DNA from: Topomyia yanbarensis
Taxonomy: Eukaryota; Arthropoda; Insecta; Diptera; Culicidae
Length of the DNA: 64,000 bases
Reading direction: 5' to 3'
NCBI RefSeq assembly: GCF_030247195.1
Contig: NC_080672.1
Location: forward strand, 744,001-808,000
The notes under the pieces were generated by a model. The model worked only from the letters and a program-made list of their open reading frames with translations. It searched no databases and was not told the DNA's origin. Positions 53,031 to 63,815 of this stretch are shown here, piece by piece; positions within the stretch are counted from its first letter, which is position 1; each line of letters begins with the position of its first letter. The position numbers and the translations under genes were made by a program.

Positions 53031-54290
53031 GGCCGATCGCCATTTTAGCCAATAATAATCAATTTGGCCGATCGTCCATTTGGCCGATCGCCAATTTGGC
53101 CGATCGTCAATTTGGCCGACCGCCAATTCGGCTCATCGTCAATTTGACCGATAGGCAATTTGGCCGATAGGCAATTTGGCCGATAGGCAATTTGGCCGAT
53201 AGGCAGTTTGGCCGATAGACAATTTGGCCGATAGGCAGTTTGGCCGATAGGCAGTTTGGCCGATAGGCAATTTGGCCGATAGGCAATTTGGCCGATAGGC
53301 AATTTGGCCGATAGGCAATTTGGCCGATAGGCAATTTGGCCGATAGGCAATTTGGCCGATAGGCAATTTGGCCGATAGGCAATTTGGCCGATAGGCAATT
53401 TGGCCGATAGGCAATTTGGCCGAAAGGCAATTTGGCCGATAGGAAATTTGGCCGATAGGCAATTTGGCCGATAGGCAATTTGGCCGATAGGCAATTTGGC
53501 CGATAGGCAATTTGGCCGATAGGCAATTTGGCCGATAGGCAATTTGGCCGATAGGCAATTTGGCGAATGGGCAATTTAGCCGATCGTCAATTTGACCGAC
53601 CGCAAATTCGGCCGATCGCCAATTTGGCCGACAGGCAATTTGGCCAATAGGCAATTTGGACGATAGGCAATTTGGTTGATATGCAATTTGGCCGATAGGC
53701 AATTTTACCGATACGCAATTTGACAGATAGGCAATTTGGCCGATATGCAATTTGGCCGACAGGCAATTTGGCCTATAGGCAGTTTGGCCGATAGGCAGTT
53801 TAACCGATAGGCAGTTTGGCCGATAGACAATTTGGCCGATAGGCAGTTTGGCCGATAGGCAGATTGGCCGATAGGCAATTTGGCCGATAGGCAATTTGGC
53901 CGATAGGCAATTTGGCCGATAGGCAATTTGGCCGATAGGCAATTTGGCCGATAGGCAATTTGGCCGAAAGGCAATTTGGCCGATAGGAAATTTGGCCGAT
54001 AGGCAATTTAGCCGATAGGCAATTTGGCCGATAGGCAATTTGGCCGATAGGCAATTTGGCCGATAGGCAATTTGGCCGATAGGCAATTTGGCCGATAGGC
54101 AATTTGGCCGATAGGCAAATGGCCGATAGGCAATTTGGCCGATAGGCAATTTGGCCGATAGGCAATTTGGTCGATAGGCAATTTGGCCGACAGGCAATTT
54201 GGCCGATAGGCATTTTGGCCGATAGGCAATCTGGCCGATAGGCAATTTGGCCGATAGACAATTTGGCCGATAGGCAATTTGACCGAAAGC
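53031..54290. repeat. Minisatellite block A, 16-bp unit GGCCGATAGGCAATTT
   Basis: Roughly 75-80 units, with variants GATCGTC/GATCGCC at 53031-53145 and again at 53578-53627. The unit contains TAG on the plus strand, so only the minus strand is open, giving the repeating 16-residue string AKLPIGQIAYRPNCLS. Marker variants recur at fixed distances: GAAAGGCAATTTGGCCGATA at 53421 and 53965 (544 bp, 34 units), and GATAGACAATTT at 53214 and 53822 (608 bp, 38 units), showing an internal segmental duplication with a four-unit length difference. Confidence 0.95.
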
Positions 54291-54690
54291 CAATTTGGCC
54301 GAAAGCCAATTTAGCCGAAAAAAGCCAATTTGGCCGAAAAAAGCCAATTTGGCCGAAAAAAGCCAATTTGGCCGAAAAAAGCCAATTTGGCCGAAAAAAG
54401 CCAATTTGGCCGAAAAAAGCCAATTTGGCCGAAAAAAGCCAATTTGGCCGAAAAAAAACCAATTTGGCCGAAAAAAGCCAATTTGGCCGAAAAAAGCCAA
54501 TTTGGCCGAAAAAAGCCAATTTGGCCGAAAAAATCCAATTTGACCGAAAAAATCCAATTTGACCGAAAAAAGCCAATTTGGCCGAAAAAAGCCAATTTGG
54601 CCGAAAAAAGCCAATTTGGCCGAAAAAAGCCAATTTGGCCGAAAAAAGCCAATTTGGCCGAAAAAAGCTAATTTGGCCGAAAGTACCAAT
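54291..54690. repeat. Minisatellite block B, 19-bp unit GGCCGAAAAAAGCCAATTT
   Basis: About 20 units. The A run gives 19-bp (occasionally 20-bp) periodicity. All six frames are open: minus AKLAFFGQIGFFRPNWLFS, plus AEKSQFGRKKPIWPKKANL. A few units carry TGACCG or ATCC variants. Confidence 0.93.
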
Positions 54691-54869
54691 TTTGGTTAAA
54701 AAAGAAGACCAATTTTGGCCGAAAAGGAATATCAATTTTGGCTGAAAAAGAAGACAAATTTTGGCTGAAAAGAAGACCAATGTTGGCTGAAAAAGAAGAC
54801 CAATTTTGGCTGAAAAGTAGACCAATTTTGTTGAAAAAGAAGACCAATTTTGGCTGAAAAAGACCAATT
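54691..54869. repeat. Minisatellite block C, ~23-bp unit
   Basis: Seven or so irregular units of the form GACCAATTTTGGCTGAAAAAGAA. The extra AAGAAG expands the unit, and GGCC has become GGCT. It forms the transition between the 19-bp and 17-bp blocks. Confidence 0.85.
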
Positions 54870-57440
54870 TTGGTCGAAAGCCAATTTTGGCCGAAAGCCA
54901 ATTTTGGCCGAAAGCTAATTTTGGCCGAAAGCCAATTTTGGCCGAAAGCCAATTTTGGCCGAAAGCCAATTTTGGCCGAAAGGCAATTTTGGCCGAAAGG
55001 CAATTTTGGCCGAAAGCCAATTTGGCCGAAAGCCAATTTTGGCCGAAAGCCAATTTTGGTCGAAAGCCAATTTGGGTCGAAAGCCAATTTTGGTCAAAAG
55101 CCAATTTTGGCCGAAAGCCAATTTTGGCCGAAAGCCAATTTTGGCCGAAAGCCAATTTTGGCCGAAAGCCAATTTTGGCCGAAAGCCAATTTGGCCGAAA
55201 GCCAATTTTGGCCGAAAGCCAATTTTGGCCGAAAGCCAATTTTGGCCGAAAGCCAATTTTGGCCGAAAGCCAATTTTGGCCGAAAGCCAATTTTGGCCGA
55301 AAGCCAATTTTGGCCGAAAGCCAATTTTGGCCGAAAGCCAATTTTGGCCGAAAGCCAATTTTGGCCGAAAGCCAATTTTGGCCGAAAGCCAATTTTGGCC
55401 GAAAGCCAATTTTGGTCGAAAACCAATTTTGGCAGAAAGCCAATTTTAGCCGAAAGCCGATTTTGGCCGAAAGCCGATTTTGGCCGAAAGCCAATTTTGG
55501 CCGAAAGCCGATTTTGGTCGAAAGCCGATTTTGGCCGAAAGCCGATTTTGGCCGAAAGCCGATTTTGGCCGAAAGCCGATTTTGGCCGAAAGCCGATTTT
55601 GGCCGAAAGCTAATTTTGGCCGAAAGCCAATTTTGGCCGAAAGCTAATTTTGGTCGAAAGCCAATTTTGGCCGAAAGCCAATTTTGGCCGAAAGCCATTT
55701 TGGTCGAAAGCAAATTTTGGCCGCAAGCAAATTTTGGCCGCAAGCCAATTTTGGCCGAAAGCCAATTTTGGCCAAAAGCCAATTTTGGCCGAAAGCCAAT
55801 TTTGGCCAAAAGTCAATTTTGGCCAAAAGTCAATTTTGGCCAAAAGTCAATTTTGACCAAAAGTCAATTTTGGCCAAAAGTCAATTTAGGCCGAAAGCCA
55901 ATTTTGGCCGAAAGCCAATTTTGGCCGAAAGCCAATTTTGGCCGAAAGCCAATTTTGGCCGAAAGCCAATTTTGGCCGAAAGCCAATTTTGGCCGAAAGC
56001 CAATTTTGGCCGAAAGCCAATTTTGGCCGAAAGCCAATTTTGGTCGAAAACCAATTTTGGCAGAAAGCCAATTTTAGCCGAAAGCCAATTTTAGCCGAAA
56101 GCCGATTTTGGCCGAAAGCCAATTTTGGCCGAAAGCCAATTTTGGCCGAAAGCCGATTTTGGCCGAAAGCCGATTTTGGCCGAAAGCCGATTTTGGCCGA
56201 AAGCCGATTTTGGCCGAAAGCCGATTTTGGCCGAAAGCCGATTTTGGCCGAAAGCCGATTTTGGCCGAAAGCTAATTTTGGCCGAAAGCCAATTTTGGCC
56301 GAAAGCTAATTTTGGTCGAAAGCCAATTTTGGCAGAAAGCCAATTTTGGCCGAAAGCCAATTTTGGCCGAAAGCCAATTTTGGCCGAAAGCCAATTTTGG
56401 CCGAAAGCCAATTTTGGCCGCAATTTTATCCGAAAGCCAATTTTGGCCGAAAGCCAACTTTGGCCGAAAGCCAATTTTGACCGAAAGCCAATTTTGGCCG
56501 AAAGCCAATTTTGGCCGAAAGCCAATTTTGGCCGAAAGCCAATTTTGGCCGAAAGCCAATTTTGGCCGAAAGCCAATTTTGGCCGAAAGCCAATTTTGGC
56601 CGAAAGCCAATTTTGGCCGAAAGCCAATTTTGGCCGAAAGCCAATTTTGGCCGAAAGCCAATTTTGGCCGAAAGCCAATTTTGGCCGAAAGCCAATTTTG
56701 GCCGAAAGCCAATTTTGGCCGAAAGCCAATTTTGGCCGAAAGCTAATTTTGGCCGAAAGCCAATTTTGGCCGAAAGCCAATTTTGGCCGAAAGCCAATTT
56801 TGGCCGAAAGCCAATTTTGGCCGAAAGCCAATTTTGGCCGAAAGCCAATTTTGGCCGAAAGCTAATTTTGGCCGAAAGCTAATTTTGGTCGAAAGCCAAT
56901 TTTGGCCGAAAGCCAATTTTGGCCGAAAGCCAATTTTGGCCGAAAGCCAATTTTGGCCGAAAGCCAATTTTGGCCGAAAGCCAATTTTGGCCGAAAGCCA
57001 ATTTTGGCCGAAAGCCAATTTTGGCCGAAAGCCAATTTTGGCCGAAAGCCAATTTTGGCCGAAAGCCAATTTTGGCCGAAAGCCAATTTTGGCCGAAAGT
57101 CAATTTTGGCCGAAAGTCAATTTTGGCCGAAAGTCAACTTTGGCCGAAAGTCAATTTTGGCCGAAAGCCAACTTTGGCCGAAAGCTAATTTTGGCCGAAA
57201 GCCAATTTTGGCCGAAAGCCAATTTGGCCGAAAGCCAATTGGGCTGAAAGCAAATTTGCCGAAAGCCAATTTGGCCGAAAGCCAATTAGGTCGAAAGCCA
57301 ATTTGGCCGAAAGCTAATTTTGGCCGAAAGCTAATTTTGGCCGAAAGCCAAATTTGGCCCAAAGCCAATTTGGCCGAAAGCCAATTTGGCCGAAAGCCAA
57401 TTTGACCGAGAGCCAATTTGGACGAAAGTCAACTTTGGCC
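54870..57440. repeat. Minisatellite block D, 17-bp unit GGCCGAAAGCCAATTTT
   Basis: About 150 units, many identical. All six frames are open (minus AKIGFRPKLAFGQNWLS, plus AESQFWPKANFGRKPIL). A run of units with GCCGATTTT follows a GGTCGAAAACCAATTTTGGC marker at 55414 and again at 56042, so a ~628-bp segment (about 37 units) is duplicated. Near the right end units shrink to 16 bp (CAATTT). Confidence 0.95.
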
Positions 57441-57850
57441 GAAAGCCAATTTTGGCTGAAAGCTTGTTCTATAGTGATGTAACCTTTTAATCAATTGTCA
57501 TTTGGTCGACTGTTATTTGACCAAAAGCCAATTTGACGAAAGCCAATTTTGGCCGAAAGCCAATTTTAGCCGAAAGCCAATTTTGGTCGAAAGCCAATTT
57601 TAGCCGAAAGCCAATATTAGCCGAAAGACAATTTTGGCCCAAAACCAATTTGGACGAAAGCTTGTTCTACAGTGATGTAACCTCTTAATCGATTGTCATT
57701 TGGTCGACTCTTATTTGACCAAAAGCCAATTTGACCGAAAACAAATTTGGCCGAAAGCCAGTTAGGCCGAAAAAAACCAATTTGGCCGAAATTAGGCAAT
57801 TGTCAGCCATTTTTGGCCGAAAACCAATTTTGGCTGAAAGCCAATGCCGA
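57441..57850. repeat. Degenerate right edge of the minisatellite with a ~197-bp repeat
   Basis: GCTTGTTCTATAGTGATGTA at 57461 recurs at 57658 (one base changed), followed each time by a TTAATC...TTTGGTCGACT...TTTGACCAAAAGCC block and a few core units. A related TGTAACCCCTTAATCGA marks the left edge of the whole array at 52941. Confidence 0.85.
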
Positions 57851-60654
57851 CGTTTTATTGAGTTTTTTTTTCTCTATTCAGTATTGTAGTATTTTTCGGT
57901 GCCTCATGTCTTGTTGAAAGTGTTCAAAAGATTAGTATTTCGATCGATGAAATACGAGGGCATTATAAAAGAGAATTGTGCCTTAATACCGAATGAGTCC
58001 AGCGAAATCATTACATGGTTCGGCTGAGCACGTCAATAGGATATGCCCTATGTCATTTTCTCCCTAAGGAGAAAATTGGATAAAAACTTTGAGACGTATC
58101 CGGGACAATCCATGATCATATCACTCCCAACCATCACAATGTTGATAGGGGGAATCAAGACCGACGGGTTTCTCCTCCTTCAATCCCCTGATTGATATTT
58201 TCATGTTCATAATTGTTCCAATAATGTCACTCACCTCGCCTTACGGCTGCAGTATACCCAATACAGTTTGGGTTGACACTTCAACAAAATTACTCCGTAG
58301 AATCTTGGCTACCAGTTTTCCACTTTGCATAGGATGGCCCTTAAAATTTCCTAATTCAAAAAAACTGTGTATAAGATTCTCGAACACATTTCCCTGCAAA
58401 AGCACTCGCTCAAAACTCTACCAATCCTGGGCAGACACCCCATTCGGGACACTTGCAATTTGCTGCCATAACTGGGCCAAGTAACGTAAAAACAAAAGAG
58501 AATTTCTGTCCTGTCCACGGAGGGCTCACAGTTATTGCCCTGGATAAGACAAGCTTGTCCGGTTGGATGGCTTCATTAAAAAGGAGAGGAAAATTAGTTC
58601 TTTGTTCTTTTCTTTCTCAAGTGAGTTCATTATTAGCAAGAGCTGCACCGTTTAAAGAGTTGGAAAAGAATATGAATGTTTGTCGGTATTCGTCGCAGAT
58701 TTGAATTACAAAATGCGAAATAGGAGTGAAAAAAAGTGTATAAAGCGCAAAACATCGTAGCCTCGTAACCAAAGATAGACAGAATAAAAGCCAAACAATA
58801 ATGAACAATACCGTCAGCATATGCAACCTTGCAGCACCAGTTCAGCTTTATTGTTCAGGTTCTTCATTGCCACCAATAGACTTGTTATTGGGTTTCCTCT
58901 CCTATTCAACAACTTTTCCCATTCAATCAAACCACACTGGAGATATGATAGGAAGACCGAGCCTGGAATAAGCCAGCTACATTTCCTAGCACGCGTACAA
59001 CTCATCTGAAGGTTTATTTTTTTTTCTCATAAACGTGAGATTTTTCTTTCCAGCAGTGCTTCTTGGTGCTACACATATTTTCCCACCCGTTCCAATCAGG
59101 TCGTCGTCTGAGCGAAGGAACGTTCTGTTTGCTTTTCCATTCTTCAGCTTTCGAGAAGCTGTCACATAATGGTGCGAAAAATATTAGGGTGACCCAAACT
59201 ATATTTTACACGAAATTTTTTTTTTCAGGCATTTCACTAGTGTTGTAATTAATCAGATAACTTTTTTAACGATTGAGTTTTAATTCAGCCACTAAATCAT
59301 TGCTTGTTTAGCTATGAATATTTACATGGAGTCACCCTAACGGACCCAGCAAATCGCGCCATGATGTCCGAAAGAAAGAATCCATCATTCATTCAAAGAA
59401 GGAGTTCATTCTTGCTCACCGGAATGCCTGTCGTCGAAACAGTGCCGAGATGGATGTGTTATGTGCTAAACACTTTCCCCAGTGCCTTCTCCCACATATA
59501 CCTAACATAGGATCAACAGAAAAGGTTGTTTGTTTAGGAAAAACATCACAATCAAATTTGGTCTGTCGGGTTTTTATTATCCCTATGTATATGTACCACG
59601 AGTTCTTTGAATATCTTTGTCCCTTTCACTAGCTGTTGGAAGTATTATATGCCAGTGCCAGAAAAAGGTTTTCACGAGCCAGGATTTCCGCTATCCCGAA
59701 TGTGTGAGGAATATTACAAAGAATGGAAGGAGGCTTCACGGGCTAGCGCCAGTAAGGAACTTAAGTCCGTTTGTGCATGCACGAGCGATGATAAAGGAGA
59801 ATGTGTATACAACTCTAATCGTTTGGGAGATGAATAGGCTTGGAATTGGAATAGGTCCTATTTCACTCATGTTGACTACAATAGACTAAAAAGTTTTAGA
59901 AGGTTTTTCGTTGGAACTGTTGTATTCAATATATTCTATCAACTGCAACGGACGGAAAAGAAAATTGCATTATCTGGAATGTTGACAAGGTTATTGAATC
60001 GAAAGCTTTCCGTTCGCATACAAACTGAAATTAATTAAAATATTTTTCGCGAGCTCCTGATTTGTATTCAATTATAAAGATGTATCCATCTAGAATTAAT
60101 AACCTTCTGGGAAAAAATCGACGGCAAAAAAAAACATGATTTTTTTCAATTAGCTCACTTACATTGCAGCAAACGCAACGTGTAATTAAAAATCACTATA
60201 TTCCAATTTATATCTGATATGGTGCAATCCAGCTGCCAAATGGTTGGTGCTTCCATAGGGTATCCATAGCTATCAGAAAAATATTCGAGCCAAATATAAA
60301 TTTAATTTTCGCAGTCAACTAACTTGACCCAGTAATAATTTTTGTTATGCATCGGACCGTGAGATGCTCCCAATAAATAAAATTTGCATGGTCCACTGCA
60401 TTTTCAATTTGGACACTTATTGCATTCCATTTACAATGCACAGTGGTGTTTCGTAGGAAGCTTTGCAAGGTTTTTCATTGAAGTAGCAACCTGGAAGGTT
60501 TGAATTTTAGCGAGATCTAAAAATGAATCTCTGCCATCAATGAAGTTGTAGAATACATATTTGGTGGAGATATGCCGGCTCCATCCAGCATTTCCAACGT
60601 TCTAAATTTATGTGAAATCTTTCACATTTTTCACAAAAGGAAGGGTAACCCGAC
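57851..60654. other. Spacer with coding-like scraps, no identified gene
   Basis: On the minus strand at 58490-58100 a frame stays open over about 125 codons with two stops (VSAQDW, VLLQGNVFENLIHSFFELG, KLVAKILRSNFVEVSTQTVL, MNMKISIRGLKEEKPVGLD) and looks like decayed coding DNA that I do not recognise. At 59607-59837 plus, 76 codons include CACTSDDKGECVYNS, likewise unrecognised. A MITE-like element at 59185-59339 is listed separately. The rest is AT-rich. Confidence 0.3.
59185..59339. mobile_element. Short MITE-like element, 155 bp
   Basis: The ends read TAGGGTGACCC and TAGGGTGACTCC inward, similar in style to the TAGGGTGTCCC ends of the element at 19361. No matching octamers flank it. The interior is AT-rich. 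Confidence 0.45.
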
Positions 60655-62060
60655 AAGCAAATCATTTGCCCAGACGGCAACGAAGATGTGTTAGATGTAA
60701 CTCTCTGCTCTGACGGTATTACGCATGCATTGGCAAACTGGGCCGTACCAAACGAGCTCGTACCGTCGTTATCTGATCATAAGTACATCGTCTTTGATCA
60801 TTAGAACGTATCGCTAGATATTGTCTTATATCGTAATCCCAAATCTACGAACTGGGCCCTCTACGAAGAGGGCCTGACGACTAGGTTTAAAGGGAATCTT
60901 CCGACCATTGAATCTTCAAGTGACGTGGACGGGGTCGTGGATAAAACAAACATCTTGGTGGAATACCATACTTGTTCGACTTAAAAATTTATATAGAAGA
61001 GCTTGAAATCGCAGACGCAGAGACGAGTGTTCAAGTTGGCTCGCAAAGAATACAGAAATGCTCTTCGATTCTCTGAGTGGAGTGGTTAGAAAAGCGTCTG
61101 CGCTAATGTCTCAAGTCCCAACGAGAATTTCTCCTCGCGAGGAATAGCTGTCTGGCTGGATGGAGCGACAACTTGAAGAATATGTAGTTTGTTACACTGA
61201 TGATTCTTTATTAAATGGCCGAGCCGGTGCTAGAGTCTATTGTCGTGAAATGAAATCTTCGCGATTCTGTGTGGTGTACAATCGACACTTCAACAGCGGT
61301 AAATGAATCTATTTTTGCTCTGACAGCCAGGCTGCTCTGAAAGCACAGATTTGAGATCAAAATTAATAATCGCATGTCGAACTCAAATCGAAGAACTTAG
61401 CACTTTCAAATACTATCTACCTTCTATGGGTAACAGGTCATTCCGGTATTACTGGAAATGAATGGGCGGACGAATTGGCTAGACCTGGCGCTGCGACTGA
61501 CTTCGGTTGTCCAGAACCAGTTCTACCACTGTCAATAAGATGGATAAAGCACAAGATACGCTTTTGGGCTGCATACAAATATGCCAACCATTGACCTAGC
61601 TTGCAAAATTGCGTTCAAACAAAAACTTTTCTATTGGATGTGAGTCCGAAAATATCCAAGAATTTGTTGCATATTTTCTATCAAAATTGCAGCAGTCTAG
61701 GCAGGGCACTGACTGGACATTGCAAACTCATTTATCACATGGCTACTATTCAGCGTGCTGAGTATTATTCGTGTGATCTTTGTGAATTCGATTACGGAAC
61801 TTCATATCATTCGATATGTAACTGTCCGGCAGTAATACAATTGCGTATCCAAATTTTTGGTTCTCCAAACATAGATGATCCTTTAATGCACAGATAGCAT
61901 GGTTGTGTATGCACAGAAACTCGAGGACATGCTATTATTCCTAACCCAGTGTGGTAAAGAGCTATAGAGTTTGCTGGGAAGTTCTGAGGAACAAGTCGAA
62001 AACACAGCAGAATTTTTGTAATATTGACGGCCGATTTTTGGAATATTCTGGCAAAAAAGA
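60655..62060 (+). pseudogene. RNase H-bearing non-LTR retrotransposon relic (I/LOA-like)
   Basis: Three parts of an ORF2 in order on the plus strand. 60655-60870: an endonuclease end (VLDVTLCSDGITHALANWAV, VPSLSDHKYIVFD), with the SDH box intact. 60900-61090: a linker with FKLARKEYRNALRFSEW. 61190-61510: RNase H, with CYTDDSLLNGRAGARV (first catalytic Asp), CSDSQAAL, and VTGHSGITGNEWADELA. 61560-61990: C-terminal region with RALTGHCKLIYHM and a CDLCEFDYGTSYHSICNCP zinc-type motif. The whole RT between linker and RNase H is missing. Stops and shifts are present. RNase H within ORF2 limits this to I, LOA or R1-related groups. Confidence 0.8.
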
Positions 62061-62092
62061 GGTTATAAACTAAACTATGGTTTCCAAAGTCA

Positions 62093-62382
62093 TTCGACGG
62101 AAAAGACCATTTGGCCGAAAACACCTTTTGGCCGAAAAGACCGTTTGCCTTAAAAGACCATTTTTGACGAAAACATCATTTGCCCAAAAAGACCATTTGG
62201 CCGAAAAGATCATTTGGCCGAAAAGACCATTTGGTCAAAAAAAACTATTCGGCCGAAAAGGCCATTTGGCCGAAAAGAACATTTGGCCGAAAAGACCATT
62301 TGGCCGAAAAGACTATTCGGCCGAAAAGACCATTTGGTCGAAAAGACCATTCGGTCGAAATATCATTTCTCCGAAAAGACCA
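62093..62382. repeat. Minisatellite, 17-bp unit GGCCGAAAAGACCATTT
   Basis: About 17 units, more diverged than the main array. The core TTTGGCCGAAA is shared with the array at 52941-57850. The plus strand is open in three overlapping frames (for example 62077-62529), reading the cyclic string LAEKTIWPKRPFGRKDH. It starts about 30 bases after the end of the RNase H retroelement relic. Confidence 0.9.
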
Positions 62383-63160
62383 GTCAACCATTCCAAGACA
62401 GTAGGGTTAACTTTATTGCAGAGATTTGTTAATTCTGTCAACACTGCAAATTTGTGGTACACAAACGCAACAGTTTCAATCCTTTACATCCCAGAACCAG
62501 TTTTTCGTCGAGACCTGTGCAATCTTTAAAAAGTCAGAGCGATTTTCTGAATGACACAAAGAGAGCTGGAAAGTTCTAAAACCGTTGCATTTCATCTAAC
62601 AGTGATATCGAGCCACTCCGAAAATGTTCATCACATGTGTGTAAATGCATTTGCTCAATCGAAAACCAAGGTTTGGTTGAACAATTCTCATAAATAAGCT
62701 ACCATTTGCTTGAAATCTAACTAGAAAACTTTCTTAGTATATAAACCTAAATCTGTTTAAGCCGTATTTAAATGAGAATATCTCTTCGGGGGTGATCTTG
62801 TTCTGTTATCTCAATATCCTCGCGAGGGTGTTGATATATCTTCAAAAAATGCTTCACATTACAAACGCTCGGTCATCTCGATAGTTTAGTACAGCAAGAA
62901 TTATAGTAACAGTTTCTTTTGTTCTTCAGACAAGGCATACAATGCAGAAGTAACTATTGTTGTCGTTCGCTTTGCATTGAATCGAGCAAAATCATAGAGC
63001 ACACTGAATTTCGTGACCATGGCCTTTGATGGTTGGACCTTTTCTCAATAATAAGTCACTGAAAAAACACTTTTTTTAAATTTATTTTTGAGAAATTTCG
63101 GGGGTGATGGGCTTTAGACTCCTAGCCTCTCCCTTGGCTCACACAGCTGTCGAAACATCA
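62383..63160. other. Spacer, nothing recognised
   Basis: AT-rich without open frames of note. Ends in CGGCGAAGGAGAGGGGGGGGG, a G run (63180-63195) next to the RT fragment. Confidence 0.4.
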
Positions 63161-63345
63161 TCATACATTCGGCGAAGGAGAGGGGGGGGGGGGAGTTTCT
63201 TGTATTCTGATATTGACGTTATTAAAACACAAGAGAAATATTACTGGGCCCAGGGGACTTCCTTGCGGGATGCCGGATGTACGCAAAAATGGTGCAGATT
63301 GATAATCCTTAATGCTGTTTTCAAGTTGGCTTCCATCGAGATAGG
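63161..63345 (-). pseudogene. CR1-like reverse transcriptase fragment
   Basis: The minus strand reads SYLDGSQLENSIKDYQSAPF, then RTSGIPQGSPLGPVIFLLCF and NNVNI. It aligns directly with SYLDGRQLQISIKDCLSAPF...SGIPQGSHLDPVIFLLYFNDV of the element at 30756-32456. The Gly lost in that copy is kept here. Only about 60 codons remain, cut on both sides, one side by the TTCATGA-rich repeat. Confidence 0.85.
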
Positions 63346-63354
63346 AATGAAACG

Positions 63355-63680
63355 TGAATATCGCACGGAAAAAAATTGTTCCCAAAATCGTGAATAAAGT
63401 GCCATGAATTCTGGAAAAACCACGTTTCTACGTTACGAAATTGGGATCATGAACAAAAATCATATGTTTTATAATTACGCCCACATAATGCTTTTATTAG
63501 TGGAAATATTTATTTTTGTTTTATGAACTTCAAGTCACGGTTTCTCTCCACGTCATTACCAAATCGATTTTTTGTACGTGAACTAATTCACAACTTTATA
63601 GCCATTATTATTTTCCATGGAATATTTCACAAAACCATCTTATGCATGGATTCGAGAACTAGTTCATGATTCCCAGTTAA
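63355..63680 (-). repeat. TTCATGA-rich repeat, copy 3 (reversed)
   Basis: Reverse-complement copy of 21475-21915 and 23957-24420: it starts CACGGAAAAAAATTGTTCCC and contains GTGCCATGAATTCTGG, GGGATCATGAACAAAAATCA and TTTTATTAGTGGAAATATTT, all present reversed in copy 2. The far end merges into GTTCATGATTCCCAGTTAAT. Confidence 0.75.
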
Positions 63681-63696
63681 TGATGGGTGTACCCCA

Positions 63697-63815
63697 CTAG
63701 GCATAAATACGTTAGGCATACGGACGTTTGGTATACGTACGTTAGGCATAATGGACGTTAGGCATAAAGACGTTAGGCATAATGAACGATTGACATAATG
63801 GATGTTAGGCATAAA
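63697..63815. repeat. Short tandem array, 15-16-bp unit GTTAGGCATAATGGAC
   Basis: Eight units, several diverged (TTTGGTATACGTACG, ATTGACATAATGGATG). The design is like the GGCCGAA arrays: a 15-16-bp unit with a TAGGCATAA core in place of TTGGCCGAA. The minus-strand open frame over it is a by-product. Confidence 0.85.

Larger units (their letters stand above)
52941..57850. repeat. 4.9-kb minisatellite with 16-, 19-, 23- and 17-bp unit blocks
   Basis: An essentially continuous array in which every unit keeps a GGCCGA...CAATTT core. Sub-blocks are listed separately. Continuous open frames result on the minus strand (53139-54689, 516 codons; 53800-55809, 669 codons) and the plus strand (54887-56077, 396 codons). 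They follow from the arithmetic of a stop-free unit whose length is not divisible by three, and there is no evidence that they are genes. TGTAACC..TTAATCGA-like flanks occur at the left edge (52941) and twice near the right edge (57478 and 57676). Confidence 0.95.

Noticed and set aside
53139..55809. Very long open frames (516 and 669 codons, minus) and 247-396 codons (plus)
   Set aside because: They are produced by stop-free 16-, 17- and 19-bp tandem units, occur in overlapping frames on both strands, and have no unique sequence; I do not call them genes.
52941..57850. CRISPR array
   Set aside because: Units are 16-19 bp with no unique spacers between them, in a eukaryotic transposon-rich context with no cas genes.
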